Shown: positions 37,255-47,029 of the stretch, one piece after another
How positions within the stretch are numbered: position 1 is the stretch's first letter
How the letters are laid out: each line of letters starts with the position of its first letter
Made by a program: the position numbers and the translations under genes
DNA from: Chaetoceros tenuissimus
Lineage: Eukaryota > Bacillariophyta > Thalassiosirophyceae > Chaetocerotales > Chaetocerotaceae
Length of the DNA stretch: 64,000 nucleotides
Assembly (NCBI GenBank): GCA_021927905.1
Contig: BLLK01000047.1
Location: 3,038,001 to 3,102,000 of the forward strand
Direction: 5' to 3'
Notes under the pieces: generated by a model
What the model was told of the DNA's origin: nothing
Database searches by the model: none
The model's input: the letters and a program-made list of their open reading frames with translations, nothing else

Positions 37255-38157
37255 CTAAAACAAGTCACCTACAATATACCTCGGATCTGGATACTGCAGC
37301 AAGGATCTGGACCGATCTTCGATTTTTACTGCACCTGGCATATCGTGCGTGGATGGTTCAATGGTCGAGACTTGAAAGTGGCAATGAGGAGAAGTCCAAC
37401 CTCCATTTTCTTTGACGTTGCCAATATTACCTAATATTGCTCCCCTTACTACATTTTCTCCAACATCGTGTCTCTCAATTGTACTAGAATCCAAATGGCC
37501 ATACAAAACCCAAAATTTATCTATACCATCAGGTCCATCAGCTGAACGCATCTCCTTTAAATCATATTCGACTACAATGACATATCCATAATCACCAAGA
37601 TGAGAATTATATCCCACACTATGCACTTTTCCATTCCAAATTGAGTGGACTGCTTCACCTACAGGAGCACCTAGGTCAATTCCAATGTGCAATGTCCTCT
37701 TTCCTTCATAGCCATCTATTGCGTTGTTTTCATTTTCAAACATTTCTGATGAATACAAGTTGACTCTATTTTCATCATATTTACCAATAGTGTATTGGCT
37801 CTTTTCAGAATCTAATCGTTCCTTGTAGCTCTGAATATAGTCGTCAGCATCTTCTGGTCTAATCAGTTGCGAGGCACCAAAAGTATTGCTTAGATCTAAT
37901 TCTAGCACATCCTTATCTTTCATATCTACAACTGGGTGAAACTGTTGCCTCATTTCTGATGTGATCCCTAATACATTTGGATACTTTCCAAATGGAGCAG
38001 TGAAGTTTGGTGGAATCTCAAACTCATTGTCATGTGAAGAGATTACATGATTAGAAAACTGCCTTTTATGGGAAAGCTTAATTTTATGCAAAAGCTTTGT
38101 AGTTGAATAAGAGATCAACAGGGCAAAAGCTATTTGAAGTATTATAGTCGTGAACAT
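37255..38157 (-). CDS. M23-family (LytM-like) metallopeptidase, membrane-anchored
   Basis: Single exon, 300 residues from the first ATG. M23 peptidases are zinc endopeptidases best known for cutting bacterial peptidoglycan cross-bridges. The zinc site is complete: HIGIDLGAPVGEAV gives HxxxD, LYGHLDSS the conserved active-site His, and SPHCHFQV the HxH. The sandwich core is also recognisable (IWNGKVHSVGYNS, GYVIVVEYD, VRGAILGNIG). One hydrophobic segment near residues 3-20 is a signal anchor or signal peptide. The substrate in a diatom is unknown: bacterial cell walls, or an endogenous Gly-rich protein. Base composition looks like that of neighbours, so any transfer from bacteria would be old. 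Confidence 0.88.
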   Translation of the reverse strand: MFTTIILQIAFALLISYSTTKLLHKIKLSHKRQFSNHVISSHDNEFEIPPNFTAPFGKYPNVLGITSEMRQQFHPVVDMKDKDVLELDLSNTFGASQLIRPEDADDYIQSYKERLDSEKSQYTIGKYDENRVNLYSSEMFENENNAIDGYEGKRTLHIGIDLGAPVGEAVHSIWNGKVHSVGYNSHLGDYGYVIVVEYDLKEMRSADGPDGIDKFWVLYGHLDSSTIERHDVGENVVRGAILGNIGNVKENGGWTSPHCHFQVSTIEPSTHDMPGAVKIEDRSRSLLQYPDPRYIVGDLF

Positions 38158-38336
38158 GTTGGTCAATTTTCTATTCGTTCTATTACATCATACTGTAGTC
38201 GTAAACATAGGAAAAGGCCATACCACACGAAGTCGTGTTGAATGTGGCAAATGTGGCCTATCCAATGACGATGATCGAGCAAAGGACGACTAACTGAATC
38301 TTGTACAAAATTACACTTTTTTGGAACTTGACAGAA

Positions 38337-40229
38337 ATGACGTTTTCACTGCATTGCGAACCTCGCTTAATGACGTTGGCACCACATAGTCAACTTTCCC
38401 GAACCATTGAAATAGAAAACATGATTCTTTTCTTCTTTTCATCATTCCCATACGTTACTATCTTTACCACTCAGGCAAAGGACAAATTCAAAAAACTTCT
38501 CATGTGCAAAATCGTCAACAACACTTCTGCTTTTGAAAGGGATCATGAAGAATTTTCATCGCAGCGGTTGATTCATACGCTTGGTTCCCTCCATCATGAA
38601 GAAATCTCGAAAAATGATGAGCTATATTTGGAGTCAACGATAGAAAGTCGTCTCAGCTCTTTCCCTTTGGATACATTTGACAGAGATTTTTGTGGAAGAT
38701 CATGTCTCTATCTAGCAATTAAGTTACAGCTCTCTACCCGTGTCATAGAAATGATCTATTTGGCAAACAAGGCTGCATTTCTCTCACCAGATTTTTGTGG
38801 GTTTGCTCCGATAAGTCTATTATTCTTTGATACATGTGATATTGATGTGTTGAATTTGATGCTGGACTTATGCCCTCAAAATTTTCTCAACATAATTGGG
38901 CAACTTGAATCAGCTTGGACGCAGAAAATAGAATCCTTAAGCGCACATTATGTGTCGAAGACACCCTCCCTTATGATGCAATGGAAAAAGTATGTTCAGA
39001 CCGTCATAAAAACAAATGAATACATTTCTTTAGATGAAGACAGTGTGCGCGACTGGAATCAGACAATTGTACACTCTTTACATCTACAAGAAGAATCACT
39101 TGCTCTTCTGTATAGGCATATATGTACAAACGTTAACCAGTCATCCAAGTTGTTATTGTTTGGATTGAAAATGTACCATTCTCTGCAACATCAATGGCCA
39201 ATAGAAAATCGTCTTGTACATATACTTTCGAATTACCAGTCAGATACCACCAACGAAATTGGCGATAGTACTCTCGAAGCAATAGTGTTATATAGACTGT
39301 GGGTGTCAAAAGATGAAGCTTTTCACCAAGACTGCTTTGGACGAACATCTCTTCACTATTTGCTGAAACTCAATCCTACTGCACATACTTTACGCGCTCT
39401 TTACAGTGCCAACCCAAAGGCATTGTCAACTCAAGACTTTCTAGGAATTCACCCGATATCAATTCCTTACTTACCAGTTACATCATTACATGTATTAGAA
39501 ACTCTTCTTCGCATTCAACCTGATGCATTTTTCAAGACGGACTTGAAATCACAGTCTAATACCAGCATTATGGAAGAACTCAATAGATCTTGGACAGAAC
39601 TTATCAACACAAAGTCTATCACCATCGACACACTGAAAAGAAACATCGGGATACAAGAGCAATGGGAGAAATTCATGATTTCAATTCGGTATGCGAGTTT
39701 ATTTTATGAAAAGCACGACGAGATCATGGAGGGGAATGAGGGTATCCTAGAAGTCCACGCTGCTTTCAAATTATGGAATAAGGGCTTATTGTCTACTCAG
39801 GTGGTATCCATAATCATGAGAATTTACAGTGATCAGCTTGGAGTAGAAATGGATGACAGTGGAACATGCACTTTACCTTTGCATTATTTGCTTCAAAAGA
39901 AATCAATGTCAAAAAGTTCAGATTTGGATTTCGAAAAACTTCTTCGCGGACTTCTTGAATTATTTCCCGAAAGCGCAATCCAGAAATGTTCAATGGATGG
40001 AAGAAATGCTCTACAGAAAGCTCTTTCTTTTAATTTAGATATAGATCAAGGTATCTCAGACATTTTAGAGAAGTTCCCCGAAGCTATCATGACTGTTGAT
40101 CCCCAAAGCAATTTGTCTCCATTTTTACAAGCGGCTTCAAGTGCGTCTTGTAGTAATACAACTTGCAATCTTACAACAGTTTACAAGCTTCTACTTATGG
40201 CTCCATCAGTAATTCAAGAGAAGTACTGA
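38337..40229 (+). CDS. Ankyrin-like repeat protein
   Basis: Single exon, 630 residues from the first ATG. Spaced ankyrin-like helical pairs of the diatom type are visible: FCGRSCLYLAIKLQLSTRVI, FGRTSLHYLLKLNPTAHTLR and GRNALQKALSFNLDID, each followed by a second helix ending in P.A/P.S (ANPKALSTQD, LFPESAIQ). They are separated by long linkers rather than packed in tandem. No other domain seen. The first 80 residues include a hydrophobic stretch (MILFFFSSFPYVTIFTT) that fits poorly and could be an unrecognised intron or an upstream mis-start; an initiator near 38499 (MCKIVNNT) is possible. Role unknown, probably protein binding. Confidence 0.7.
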   Translation: MTFSLHCEPRLMTLAPHSQLSRTIEIENMILFFFSSFPYVTIFTTQAKDKFKKLLMCKIVNNTSAFERDHEEFSSQRLIHTLGSLHHEEISKNDELYLESTIESRLSSFPLDTFDRDFCGRSCLYLAIKLQLSTRVIEMIYLANKAAFLSPDFCGFAPISLLFFDTCDIDVLNLMLDLCPQNFLNIIGQLESAWTQKIESLSAHYVSKTPSLMMQWKKYVQTVIKTNEYISLDEDSVRDWNQTIVHSLHLQEESLALLYRHICTNVNQSSKLLLFGLKMYHSLQHQWPIENRLVHILSNYQSDTTNEIGDSTLEAIVLYRLWVSKDEAFHQDCFGRTSLHYLLKLNPTAHTLRALYSANPKALSTQDFLGIHPISIPYLPVTSLHVLETLLRIQPDAFFKTDLKSQSNTSIMEELNRSWTELINTKSITIDTLKRNIGIQEQWEKFMISIRYASLFYEKHDEIMEGNEGILEVHAAFKLWNKGLLSTQVVSIIMRIYSDQLGVEMDDSGTCTLPLHYLLQKKSMSKSSDLDFEKLLRGLLELFPESAIQKCSMDGRNALQKALSFNLDIDQGISDILEKFPEAIMTVDPQSNLSPFLQAASSASCSNTTCNLTTVYKLLLMAPSVIQEKY

Positions 40230-40364
40230 AAAGAAATTTAAAAGTCTAACCAAATTATATCAAGTTTTCACGTATATCTCAAGTTTTCTTAATAATTTAC
40301 TGTATAAGATTATGTAATTGTCCTATTTCTTTGAATTTATACAAAAAGCCTGCTAGCTGGAAAA

Positions 40365-41837
40365 TTATTGAATGATACATGTATTTCCATTTTTGAATTG
40401 ATTTCGTACCTTTTTCAGTGGAGATTTCGATTTGCTTTTCTTGGTTGGATAGGAAAGGGTTATTTTTTCCGAACCAACTACCACTCCTGTCTTCTTCTTC
40501 TCAAATTTTTCTTCTTTCTTTTCATGAAGCTTGGTAGTTGTTTCTTGCCTTTGCTTGCGAGTTGAATCCTCTGTCAAAGATTTTGGCATCAAAGGAAAAT
40601 TATGGTAATTATCCTCTGAAGATAAATCACTATTTCGATGACTGCCATTCCTGAGATTACTAGAGGTTCCTGCACTTCTGACTCTTCGATGTCGGTATTT
40701 CTTCTTCATATTTCTTGACCTATTTGGAGATGAGTTTGCTCTATTCAAATGTTCAAGTGCATGCTGAGGTCTGGGTCTAGCTAATTCTGGATCAACATCA
40801 GATACAATACCTACCCGTCCATCTGGTCGGGTTAAAGCATTCTCCACCATTGGGAATAACGCAGGGTCGTCGCATTCAAGGCTAAAGTCATGATAAGGCT
40901 GAAGACGATTTGGACTAGACGCATTTGCAAAAACCTCGTCTGGAAAACTAACTACACGCCTATGCTTCCCACCCACTCTTGGATTTCTAGGTGACAATCC
41001 TACTGTTCTGCGACTCATATTCACTGGAGAATAATTGATTGGCATCGGTGGTATACGGCTTGAATTACTTATCCCACGGCTGAAACCATTTGGTTTCCCA
41101 GAAGAGATTGGTGAGGGTGGAGGTTTCGATGACACGGTATATGGAGATTCTCTTCCCTTGTTTGATGAGCCAGAAGATGGATACCTTCTATGATATTTTT
41201 GCTCTTTTGACAGTAAAGGAGGCAAAGGACTCATTCTTTTACTATTGCTCTGATCATCCATTGTTGGTGATTGCGATTGCGAGTATGGGTTCAATGGAGC
41301 TGTGCCACTTTCAAAACGTGGCGCAAGACGAAGGGGAGAGGCTTCATCTCGCATAGAAGGTGACATTTTAGTCAATGCTTGGTCTTCATCATTTCTAGAG
41401 GTACTCGATCTATTCGACGATGCCTCTTTCTTGTAACGACGACTTCTTTTGGATTTAGAACTTTTTTGAGTGTCAGCATTATTGCTTCCATCATCTGATG
41501 CTTGATGAAGCACACCACCTGAAGAAATAGACCTATCTCCCCGTGTGTAACCAGAAATGGAAGATACCGGAGAAGGCTGTTCTACAACATACGGTAGAGG
41601 AATGCAGTATTCGCTTTCTCCGTAAGGATCATCATCTTGATGATTGTACTCATCTTCATTATAAAATTCACCAGAATTTGGTCTCATGAGATGAGGTATG
41701 TCATCTTCGTCGTCACTGAAACTTGTAGGTGTTTCACGGTCTTCTTCATGTTGTATGGAATCAGCAGTGTTATATTCTTTCAATAGCGTAGGAGTTATGC
41801 ATCTTGTCGAGTCTACACTTTCATGAATCGCAGTCAT
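40365..41837 (-). CDS. Intrinsically disordered Ser/Pro/Arg-rich protein, unknown function
   Basis: Single exon, 490 residues. Not recognised. The N-terminal 130 residues are acidic (DDEDDIPHLMRP, DDDPYGESEY) and the rest basic and Ser/Pro/Arg-rich, with many SP sites (MSPSMRDEASPLR, RTVGLSPRNPRVGG). The C-terminus is Lys-rich (EKKEEKFEKKKTGVVV). Predominantly disordered by composition. The many SP and RxxS sites suggest a phosphorylated regulatory or cytoskeleton/nucleic-acid-binding protein. Called a gene for its long ATG ORF. Confidence 0.65.
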   Translation of the reverse strand: MTAIHESVDSTRCITPTLLKEYNTADSIQHEEDRETPTSFSDDEDDIPHLMRPNSGEFYNEDEYNHQDDDPYGESEYCIPLPYVVEQPSPVSSISGYTRGDRSISSGGVLHQASDDGSNNADTQKSSKSKRSRRYKKEASSNRSSTSRNDEDQALTKMSPSMRDEASPLRLAPRFESGTAPLNPYSQSQSPTMDDQSNSKRMSPLPPLLSKEQKYHRRYPSSGSSNKGRESPYTVSSKPPPSPISSGKPNGFSRGISNSSRIPPMPINYSPVNMSRRTVGLSPRNPRVGGKHRRVVSFPDEVFANASSPNRLQPYHDFSLECDDPALFPMVENALTRPDGRVGIVSDVDPELARPRPQHALEHLNRANSSPNRSRNMKKKYRHRRVRSAGTSSNLRNGSHRNSDLSSEDNYHNFPLMPKSLTEDSTRKQRQETTTKLHEKKEEKFEKKKTGVVVGSEKITLSYPTKKSKSKSPLKKVRNQFKNGNTCIIQ

Positions 41838-42580
41838 GTTGGAAATAGCTTGTCTTTCTCACTGCTTTTTATGATAAGGAAACTCTTATCGTGGAGTTTT
41901 TTTTCACGCTTGTCCTAATTCACTTAGATTTTTGTTGAATAGAATTCTATTTGTCTTTCTTTTCTTTGCAGTAGATACTTCTTGTATCTTTGAATTGTTG
42001 TATCGATAATATTTGAAGAAACTATATTGTAGGTATATCGATGCTCCATGCAATACTACTTATGGGAAGAATCAGAACTACAGATTGCAGATAGAGGAAT
42101 GAAGAAGGCGATATGAGAAGAGAATTCCTTGTGACCTCCTGTGACAATTTGTTCTTTGTGAGAGGAAGGCTTTTTTTGCGGCAACTATGGCTACTTCACT
42201 ATTGCAAATCTTTTTGAATTACTTGCTTCAGATGATATGACTACCTGACTCTTATAATCATTTCTCTCTATGATATCTTCTCGAAGATTCAGAGACCAAT
42301 ATTGTAGTGTAGTAAAAGAGTGGCTCAATTGCTCATGCCAAAAGATCGATGAAGAGGAAGGTTGGTCACTGGTCACGCTGTTAAAAGGAAAATTATGTAC
42401 GTACTTACAATTACCATGCAGTCCTGTGTAATAAGAAGGCAAAAAAGAAACAGAAGGAAAGAGGAAGGGGAAAATAGTGCATGTCTATGTCATTGTTTTT
42501 GATTGTGTGAACTTGCGAACAAATACATTGAAATGTACAAAATAAAAGTCATTCAAAGGAGTTTTTAAACCAAAAACGGT
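41838..42580. other. Intergenic, 743 bp
   Basis: Between the 3' end of MCM4 and the start of the disordered-protein gene, both on minus. A GTACGTAC element at 42397-42404 continues into ACTTAC, a minus-strand GTAAGT donor, so a 5' UTR intron of the downstream gene is possible. The small ORF at 42191-42442 has no family features. Confidence 0.35.
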
Positions 42581-45500
42581 TTAGTTAGTTGGCGCCCCCT
42601 GCCTTACAAAAACTGTTTGTGCTCGCTCATTCAATTGAATCAACCCGTCGTTTTCAGCACTTCTCAAGGCCTCCAAAACGTCGTCAACACCAAACTCTTG
42701 GTTCATAAGCACTTCTTTGATCTGTCTAGTGATATCTGCTATAGCCATTCTCTTTCCTTTACGTTCATTCAGCAATTCTCTCACATTAATGTTCAACATT
42801 TGTTCAACTTCTTTCATTGCAGCACTGCGACCGGTAGAGATCATATCCATATCAATTCTCCCAGTTCGAGGATCTGTAGCCGCTGCTTGTGTTGCGACCT
42901 TCATTAATCTCACAGCTTCCTTTACATCTGCTCTTATGACTTCCTCACCTAGTCTCATCTTTGCGATTGCCTCTGATAAACGCACAAGACTTTCCAACTG
43001 TCTTGGCGTTGCTGAGATTGTTTTTGTTCCGCTGTTTCCACTGTTTTTGTATCCTTCTTTTCGCATGTCCAAGTAAGCATTGATGAGCTCTCTTGTTGCC
43101 AAATCGCTTAGTTCTGGGTGAACACACTCCCTAGCATATGCAATGTAATCGCGAAGAAGAGGCTGATCTAAAGGAGGTTGAACAACATTTGGAGTTTCAT
43201 AGTATAAGCCGACCAAGTGCTGTGCTAGTTTGCGATCACTTTCAGTGTTTGGTGCATCTAGAATAAGGTAGATTAGATCGAAACGACTCAAAAGAGTAGG
43301 AGGTAACTTGATATTTTCAACGACACTCATGTTTGGATTGTATCTCGATTCCACAGGATTCGCAGAAGCTAAAATGGAAGTTCTCGCATTTAGGGTGGCA
43401 ATGATACCTGCCTTCGCGATACTAACTGTCTGTTGTTCCATAGCTTCGTGAAGAATAGCTCTGGTAGTATCCGACATTTTGTCGAATTCATCAATACAGC
43501 AAATTCCCAAGTCTGACAAAACCAATGCTCCAGATTCTAGCACTAATTCTCTTGTCTCTGGATCACGGACAATACTAGCTGTCAACCCCACAGCAGAAGA
43601 ACCTTTACCAGATGTATATACTCCACGAGGAGAAAGCTTGTGAACATAGCTCAGTAATTGCGACTTGGATGTTCCTGGGTCTCCACACAGTAGGATATTA
43701 ATGTCTCCTCTTTTGTTTAACTTTGTTGAGGCAGATTCTTCATCGTAGTTTTCATCGTCTTCATCTTCAAAATCGCTTTCCTCATCTTGCTTTCGTTTCT
43801 TATCTGCAGTACCTTTTTTCACTCTCCTAGAGTTACCACCAAAGAGCATGCAAAGAACCCCTTTCTTCACATCATCAAGTTCCCAAATACTTGGTGCAAG
43901 ACTTTGAACTAATTTCTGGTAGATATCAGGAGACTTGGAAAGAGTCAATAATTCTTCTATTCTCTGGGGACTCAATTTACCACCAACACTCTCAACCATG
44001 CCTTTACCTCTATTTACTTCGTTATCTTCCTCTCCACCCTTCTTCTTTGAGCTAAGATTATTTGATGCACCATGTCCTTTGTCTCCACTCACTCTACGAA
44101 AATGTACAACATCAACATAGGTTCTATATACACTCTTGACCCTTGAAATCTTTGGGTTGACTCTTCTTGGCTGCGCACGGAAGACTCCAGTCACTTCAAT
44201 ACGATCTCCAGGTCTAACTGCATCAACCAAGTCATCATATGCAAATAAAACAATCGATGCAGGAGTCTCTCCTGCAGGTACTTCATTAGGTGTTTCCTGA
44301 ATTCTAACCATTTGCTTGTCTGCGAAAATGCATCGATTATGAACAAGCTCAAAACCTTGCTTAATGTTGCATTCAGGACAAACTGTCGGTTCAGAAATAC
44401 GTCCACGCTCCAGAGTAATCGCTTCTGTATGTGCACAAATGGTACATTGAAAATGAGCAACTTTCAAATCAGGAATGATTGGAGAAGTTCTGACAACCAT
44501 TCCACGGATGGATAGTAGATTATCCATAGAATGTGGATCAAGAGATCTCATATGTGCCAACGATTTGAGATGGAATGGTCTAACTTGCACTTTTGGAAGC
44601 GGGACGTCTTGAGGATGGAGAGTAGCATATGCATCTTCATCTGAAGATTCTTCCATTTCTTCAAGAAGTTCAGCGTAAATACTTTCCATTTCACGGCCAA
44701 CAATTAAATCCATGAGCGGAATTACTTCGGCAGGATACGAAATCAATTGATGGTACAGTCTCTGACAGGCTGGAGAATGGAAAAAGAGATGACTAGAATC
44801 AAGATCAAAGGCAACTGCACCATCAGTATTTTCGGTAGAAGAAGTCATTGCATCACCATCTCCAGCAGAGGTCGACTTTGAATTTCTTTGAAAAAGAATA
44901 TCACGAATTTTATCAAGATAAATAAAGCTCTTTTCTTCATTTGAATCAACTGAATCCAAAGATTCAAAACTATCATCATCGGAGTCATCATCCGGATCAC
45001 TACCGCCTCCATCTGCACCAGAAGCCTGTCTACGCTCTCTCCTTTTTTTCTTTTGTTCTTTTTCATAAGCCCTCTCCGACTCTTCCACTGAGATAAAGTT
45101 TTGTAAAAATTCTTTGAATGCAGCCGCGGCAGTAGCAACTACAATGTTAGTACCTCTAATAAAATTCTGTTCGAGTTCCATATCATCTTCGTCATTTTCT
45201 CTCATAGCGGCTGTAGCAGCTCTATTCTCACGGCCTTGATTTTGGTTTGAATCTTCTAGACGACTGTCTAAATCGCTACCATAGTCTCCAACAGCTCGAC
45301 TAGGAGAAACATTCAACACACTTCCTCCTAAACTTCCAAAGCCAGTCATTGGAGTTGAAACAGAAACATTGTCGGTCAAATTAGACAATGGATGATTAGC
45401 AGGTGTACTAGGTACCACCTCATTGTCCTCATTTTGATTCATATTATCTTCTTCATCCGATGATTCGGCCAATTGAAATCTTGCAGCTGGAGTGGAAGGT

Positions 45501-45739
45501 ATGACACTGTTATTATCGACATTTCCCGAACTTCTACGAGATGTATTTGTCATTGGCGTAGCAGGGATTGAAGATGTGTCATTGTCATCATTGTTTGTAC
45601 TTGCTGATAATCTTTGAGGAGTCGAAGGTGTGGGTGGAACAGATGGTTCTTGTTCTTCATCATTGTTGAGATCTCCACCTGTATCTTCTTGTTGTAATGT
45701 GTTGTCCAACATCATTTCATCATCTGATGAGTCAGCCAT
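42581..45739 (-). CDS. MCM4: DNA replication licensing factor MCM4
   Basis: Single exon, 1,052 residues. MCM4 is a subunit of the MCM2-7 replicative helicase. The AAA+ core shows Walker A GDPGTSKSQLL, Walker B CCIDEFDKM and the arginine finger LLSRFDLIY. The zinc finger is CTIC...CPEC. Assignment to MCM4 rests on VHNRCIFADKQMVRIQETPN and PAGETPASI. The N-terminal 200 residues are acidic, Ser-rich and disordered with about five (V/I)P(S/A)TP or PTPSTP motifs, plausible CDK/DDK sites as in other MCM4 tails. An acidic insert (DEESDFEDEDDENYDEES) sits just before the Walker A strand. It is longer than animal MCM4 (about 860), mainly in the N-terminus and this insert. Confidence 0.97.
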   Translation of the reverse strand: MADSSDDEMMLDNTLQQEDTGGDLNNDEEQEPSVPPTPSTPQRLSASTNNDDNDTSSIPATPMTNTSRRSSGNVDNNSVIPSTPAARFQLAESSDEEDNMNQNEDNEVVPSTPANHPLSNLTDNVSVSTPMTGFGSLGGSVLNVSPSRAVGDYGSDLDSRLEDSNQNQGRENRAATAAMRENDEDDMELEQNFIRGTNIVVATAAAAFKEFLQNFISVEESERAYEKEQKKKRRERRQASGADGGGSDPDDDSDDDSFESLDSVDSNEEKSFIYLDKIRDILFQRNSKSTSAGDGDAMTSSTENTDGAVAFDLDSSHLFFHSPACQRLYHQLISYPAEVIPLMDLIVGREMESIYAELLEEMEESSDEDAYATLHPQDVPLPKVQVRPFHLKSLAHMRSLDPHSMDNLLSIRGMVVRTSPIIPDLKVAHFQCTICAHTEAITLERGRISEPTVCPECNIKQGFELVHNRCIFADKQMVRIQETPNEVPAGETPASIVLFAYDDLVDAVRPGDRIEVTGVFRAQPRRVNPKISRVKSVYRTYVDVVHFRRVSGDKGHGASNNLSSKKKGGEEDNEVNRGKGMVESVGGKLSPQRIEELLTLSKSPDIYQKLVQSLAPSIWELDDVKKGVLCMLFGGNSRRVKKGTADKKRKQDEESDFEDEDDENYDEESASTKLNKRGDINILLCGDPGTSKSQLLSYVHKLSPRGVYTSGKGSSAVGLTASIVRDPETRELVLESGALVLSDLGICCIDEFDKMSDTTRAILHEAMEQQTVSIAKAGIIATLNARTSILASANPVESRYNPNMSVVENIKLPPTLLSRFDLIYLILDAPNTESDRKLAQHLVGLYYETPNVVQPPLDQPLLRDYIAYARECVHPELSDLATRELINAYLDMRKEGYKNSGNSGTKTISATPRQLESLVRLSEAIAKMRLGEEVIRADVKEAVRLMKVATQAAATDPRTGRIDMDMISTGRSAAMKEVEQMLNINVRELLNERKGKRMAIADITRQIKEVLMNQEFGVDDVLEALRSAENDGLIQLNERAQTVFVRQGAPTN

Positions 45740-47029
45740 GTTTGAACTATGCTATGTTTAGTGAGAATGTCGAAAGCTAGAGAGTATGAAGGTGACTGAT
45801 ATACTGCAATGAGATACGTTTGCAACTACGAGTATATCGCTTAAGATACAAAGTAAATTAGATGCTAGCTTGTATTTGTTGTTGAAGATGTACTTTTTGG
45901 AGGCACTTGGCGGTTTGTAGTCTTGTAAAAGAAAAATGAGCCAAAATTGCCAAATTAGTGTAATTTATTTTTTATGAAACTGAAATTATTTCGCCTCCAT
46001 CATCCATTGAAATGTTCAAACATGCATGTTTTCTGAAATTTTTGGGAGGAGTCAGAAACCCTACCATATATTACCATAGTATATAGCGTCCTTCCTAGCT
46101 TTCGATTTATCACGCCTCCATCATCCATTGAAATGTTCAAACATGCATGTTTTCTGAAATTTTTGGGAGGAGTCAGAAACCCTACCATATATTACCATAG
46201 TATATAGCGTCCTTCCTAGCTTTCGATTTATCAATGACTACTGAATCTCATACAGGTGGGCTTGGGAGTCTACACTTTCAAAACTCTTCTCGACTACTAC
46301 AATCAAGGCACTTTTAAAGTTTTGCAAAGTTATCCATTTTACCGTACTTGCTTTCATAGATCAGTTTTATAGGAGTTTGGATAAAGTAGGCGAAAAAATC
46401 TGGACAAGTATGGTAGGCGAAAAAAAATAAAAACAAATTCAAAACGCTAGCTATTACAGTAAGGTGTACTTTTTAACTTAAATTAAAATAATGGAAGTTT
46501 CATTTTCGCAAAAGTATGAGGTGAGAAGTGTCCTCTTGAATCATTCATTTTGTATTCCTAAAGAGTTATTTGAAAAGGAACAATGCTCACATAATTGAAT
46601 TGAAAAAAATGGAACAATGATTTCGATTCGATTCTGTCATTCAACTAGATTATACAAATTTAGACGTGTCATCTTAGTTTCTTAGCTTCTCCGATGGTGA
46701 TTTTAGCGAAGCGTGAATTAGTGAATGAGGTTTCTCCGTCGTTAAACCATGTGCCTCTCACTCCAATCTGGAAATCAAAATTCTACTCGTACAATAGAGC
46801 TCTCTACCCTTCCCTCTTCCTCATCAACTCCGAGAACACGTTCACGGAGAAGCATACTTCGTTACGAAAGGAGGAACAGCTTCTAATTTACATTATTTTC
46901 GCAGCGAGAGCAAAGGATCTGCAAAGATTGCAATTTGCTCATTTGGAAATCTCATTATTGTGTACTCGTAGCACTCCTGTAATTTTTATCACAAAACAAC
47001 TTCATAGGCCACACACTCATCTATATAAA
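45740..47029. promoter_or_regulatory. Long intergenic region (1.3 kb) between MCM4 and a TPR gene
   Basis: Both neighbouring genes start at its ends. It contains the perfect 121-bp tandem duplication at 45992-46233. The TPR-gene frame is open from an ATG at 46694, but the extra 112 residues have no family character. TTGGCGGTTTG near 45908, upstream of MCM4, loosely resembles an E2F site. TATATAAA at 47023 lies just before the preferred ATG of the TPR gene. Confidence 0.4.
45992..46233. repeat. Perfect tandem duplication, 2 x 121 bp
   Basis: Copies at 45992-46112 and 46113-46233 are identical at every base by direct comparison. Each contains the palindrome AAACATGCATGTTT and an AT-rich stretch TACCATATATTACCATAG. 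There are no terminal inverted repeats or target-site pattern, so it is a recent local duplication rather than a transposon. It lies between the divergently transcribed MCM4 and TPR-protein genes. Confidence 0.97.

Noticed and set aside
42191-42442. 83-residue minus ORF
   Set aside because: Composition and position suggest UTR or intergenic sequence; no domain.
46694-47029. N-terminal extension of the TPR protein
   Set aside because: Open frame, but composition is unlike the rest of the protein and has no motif; kept only as an alternative start.
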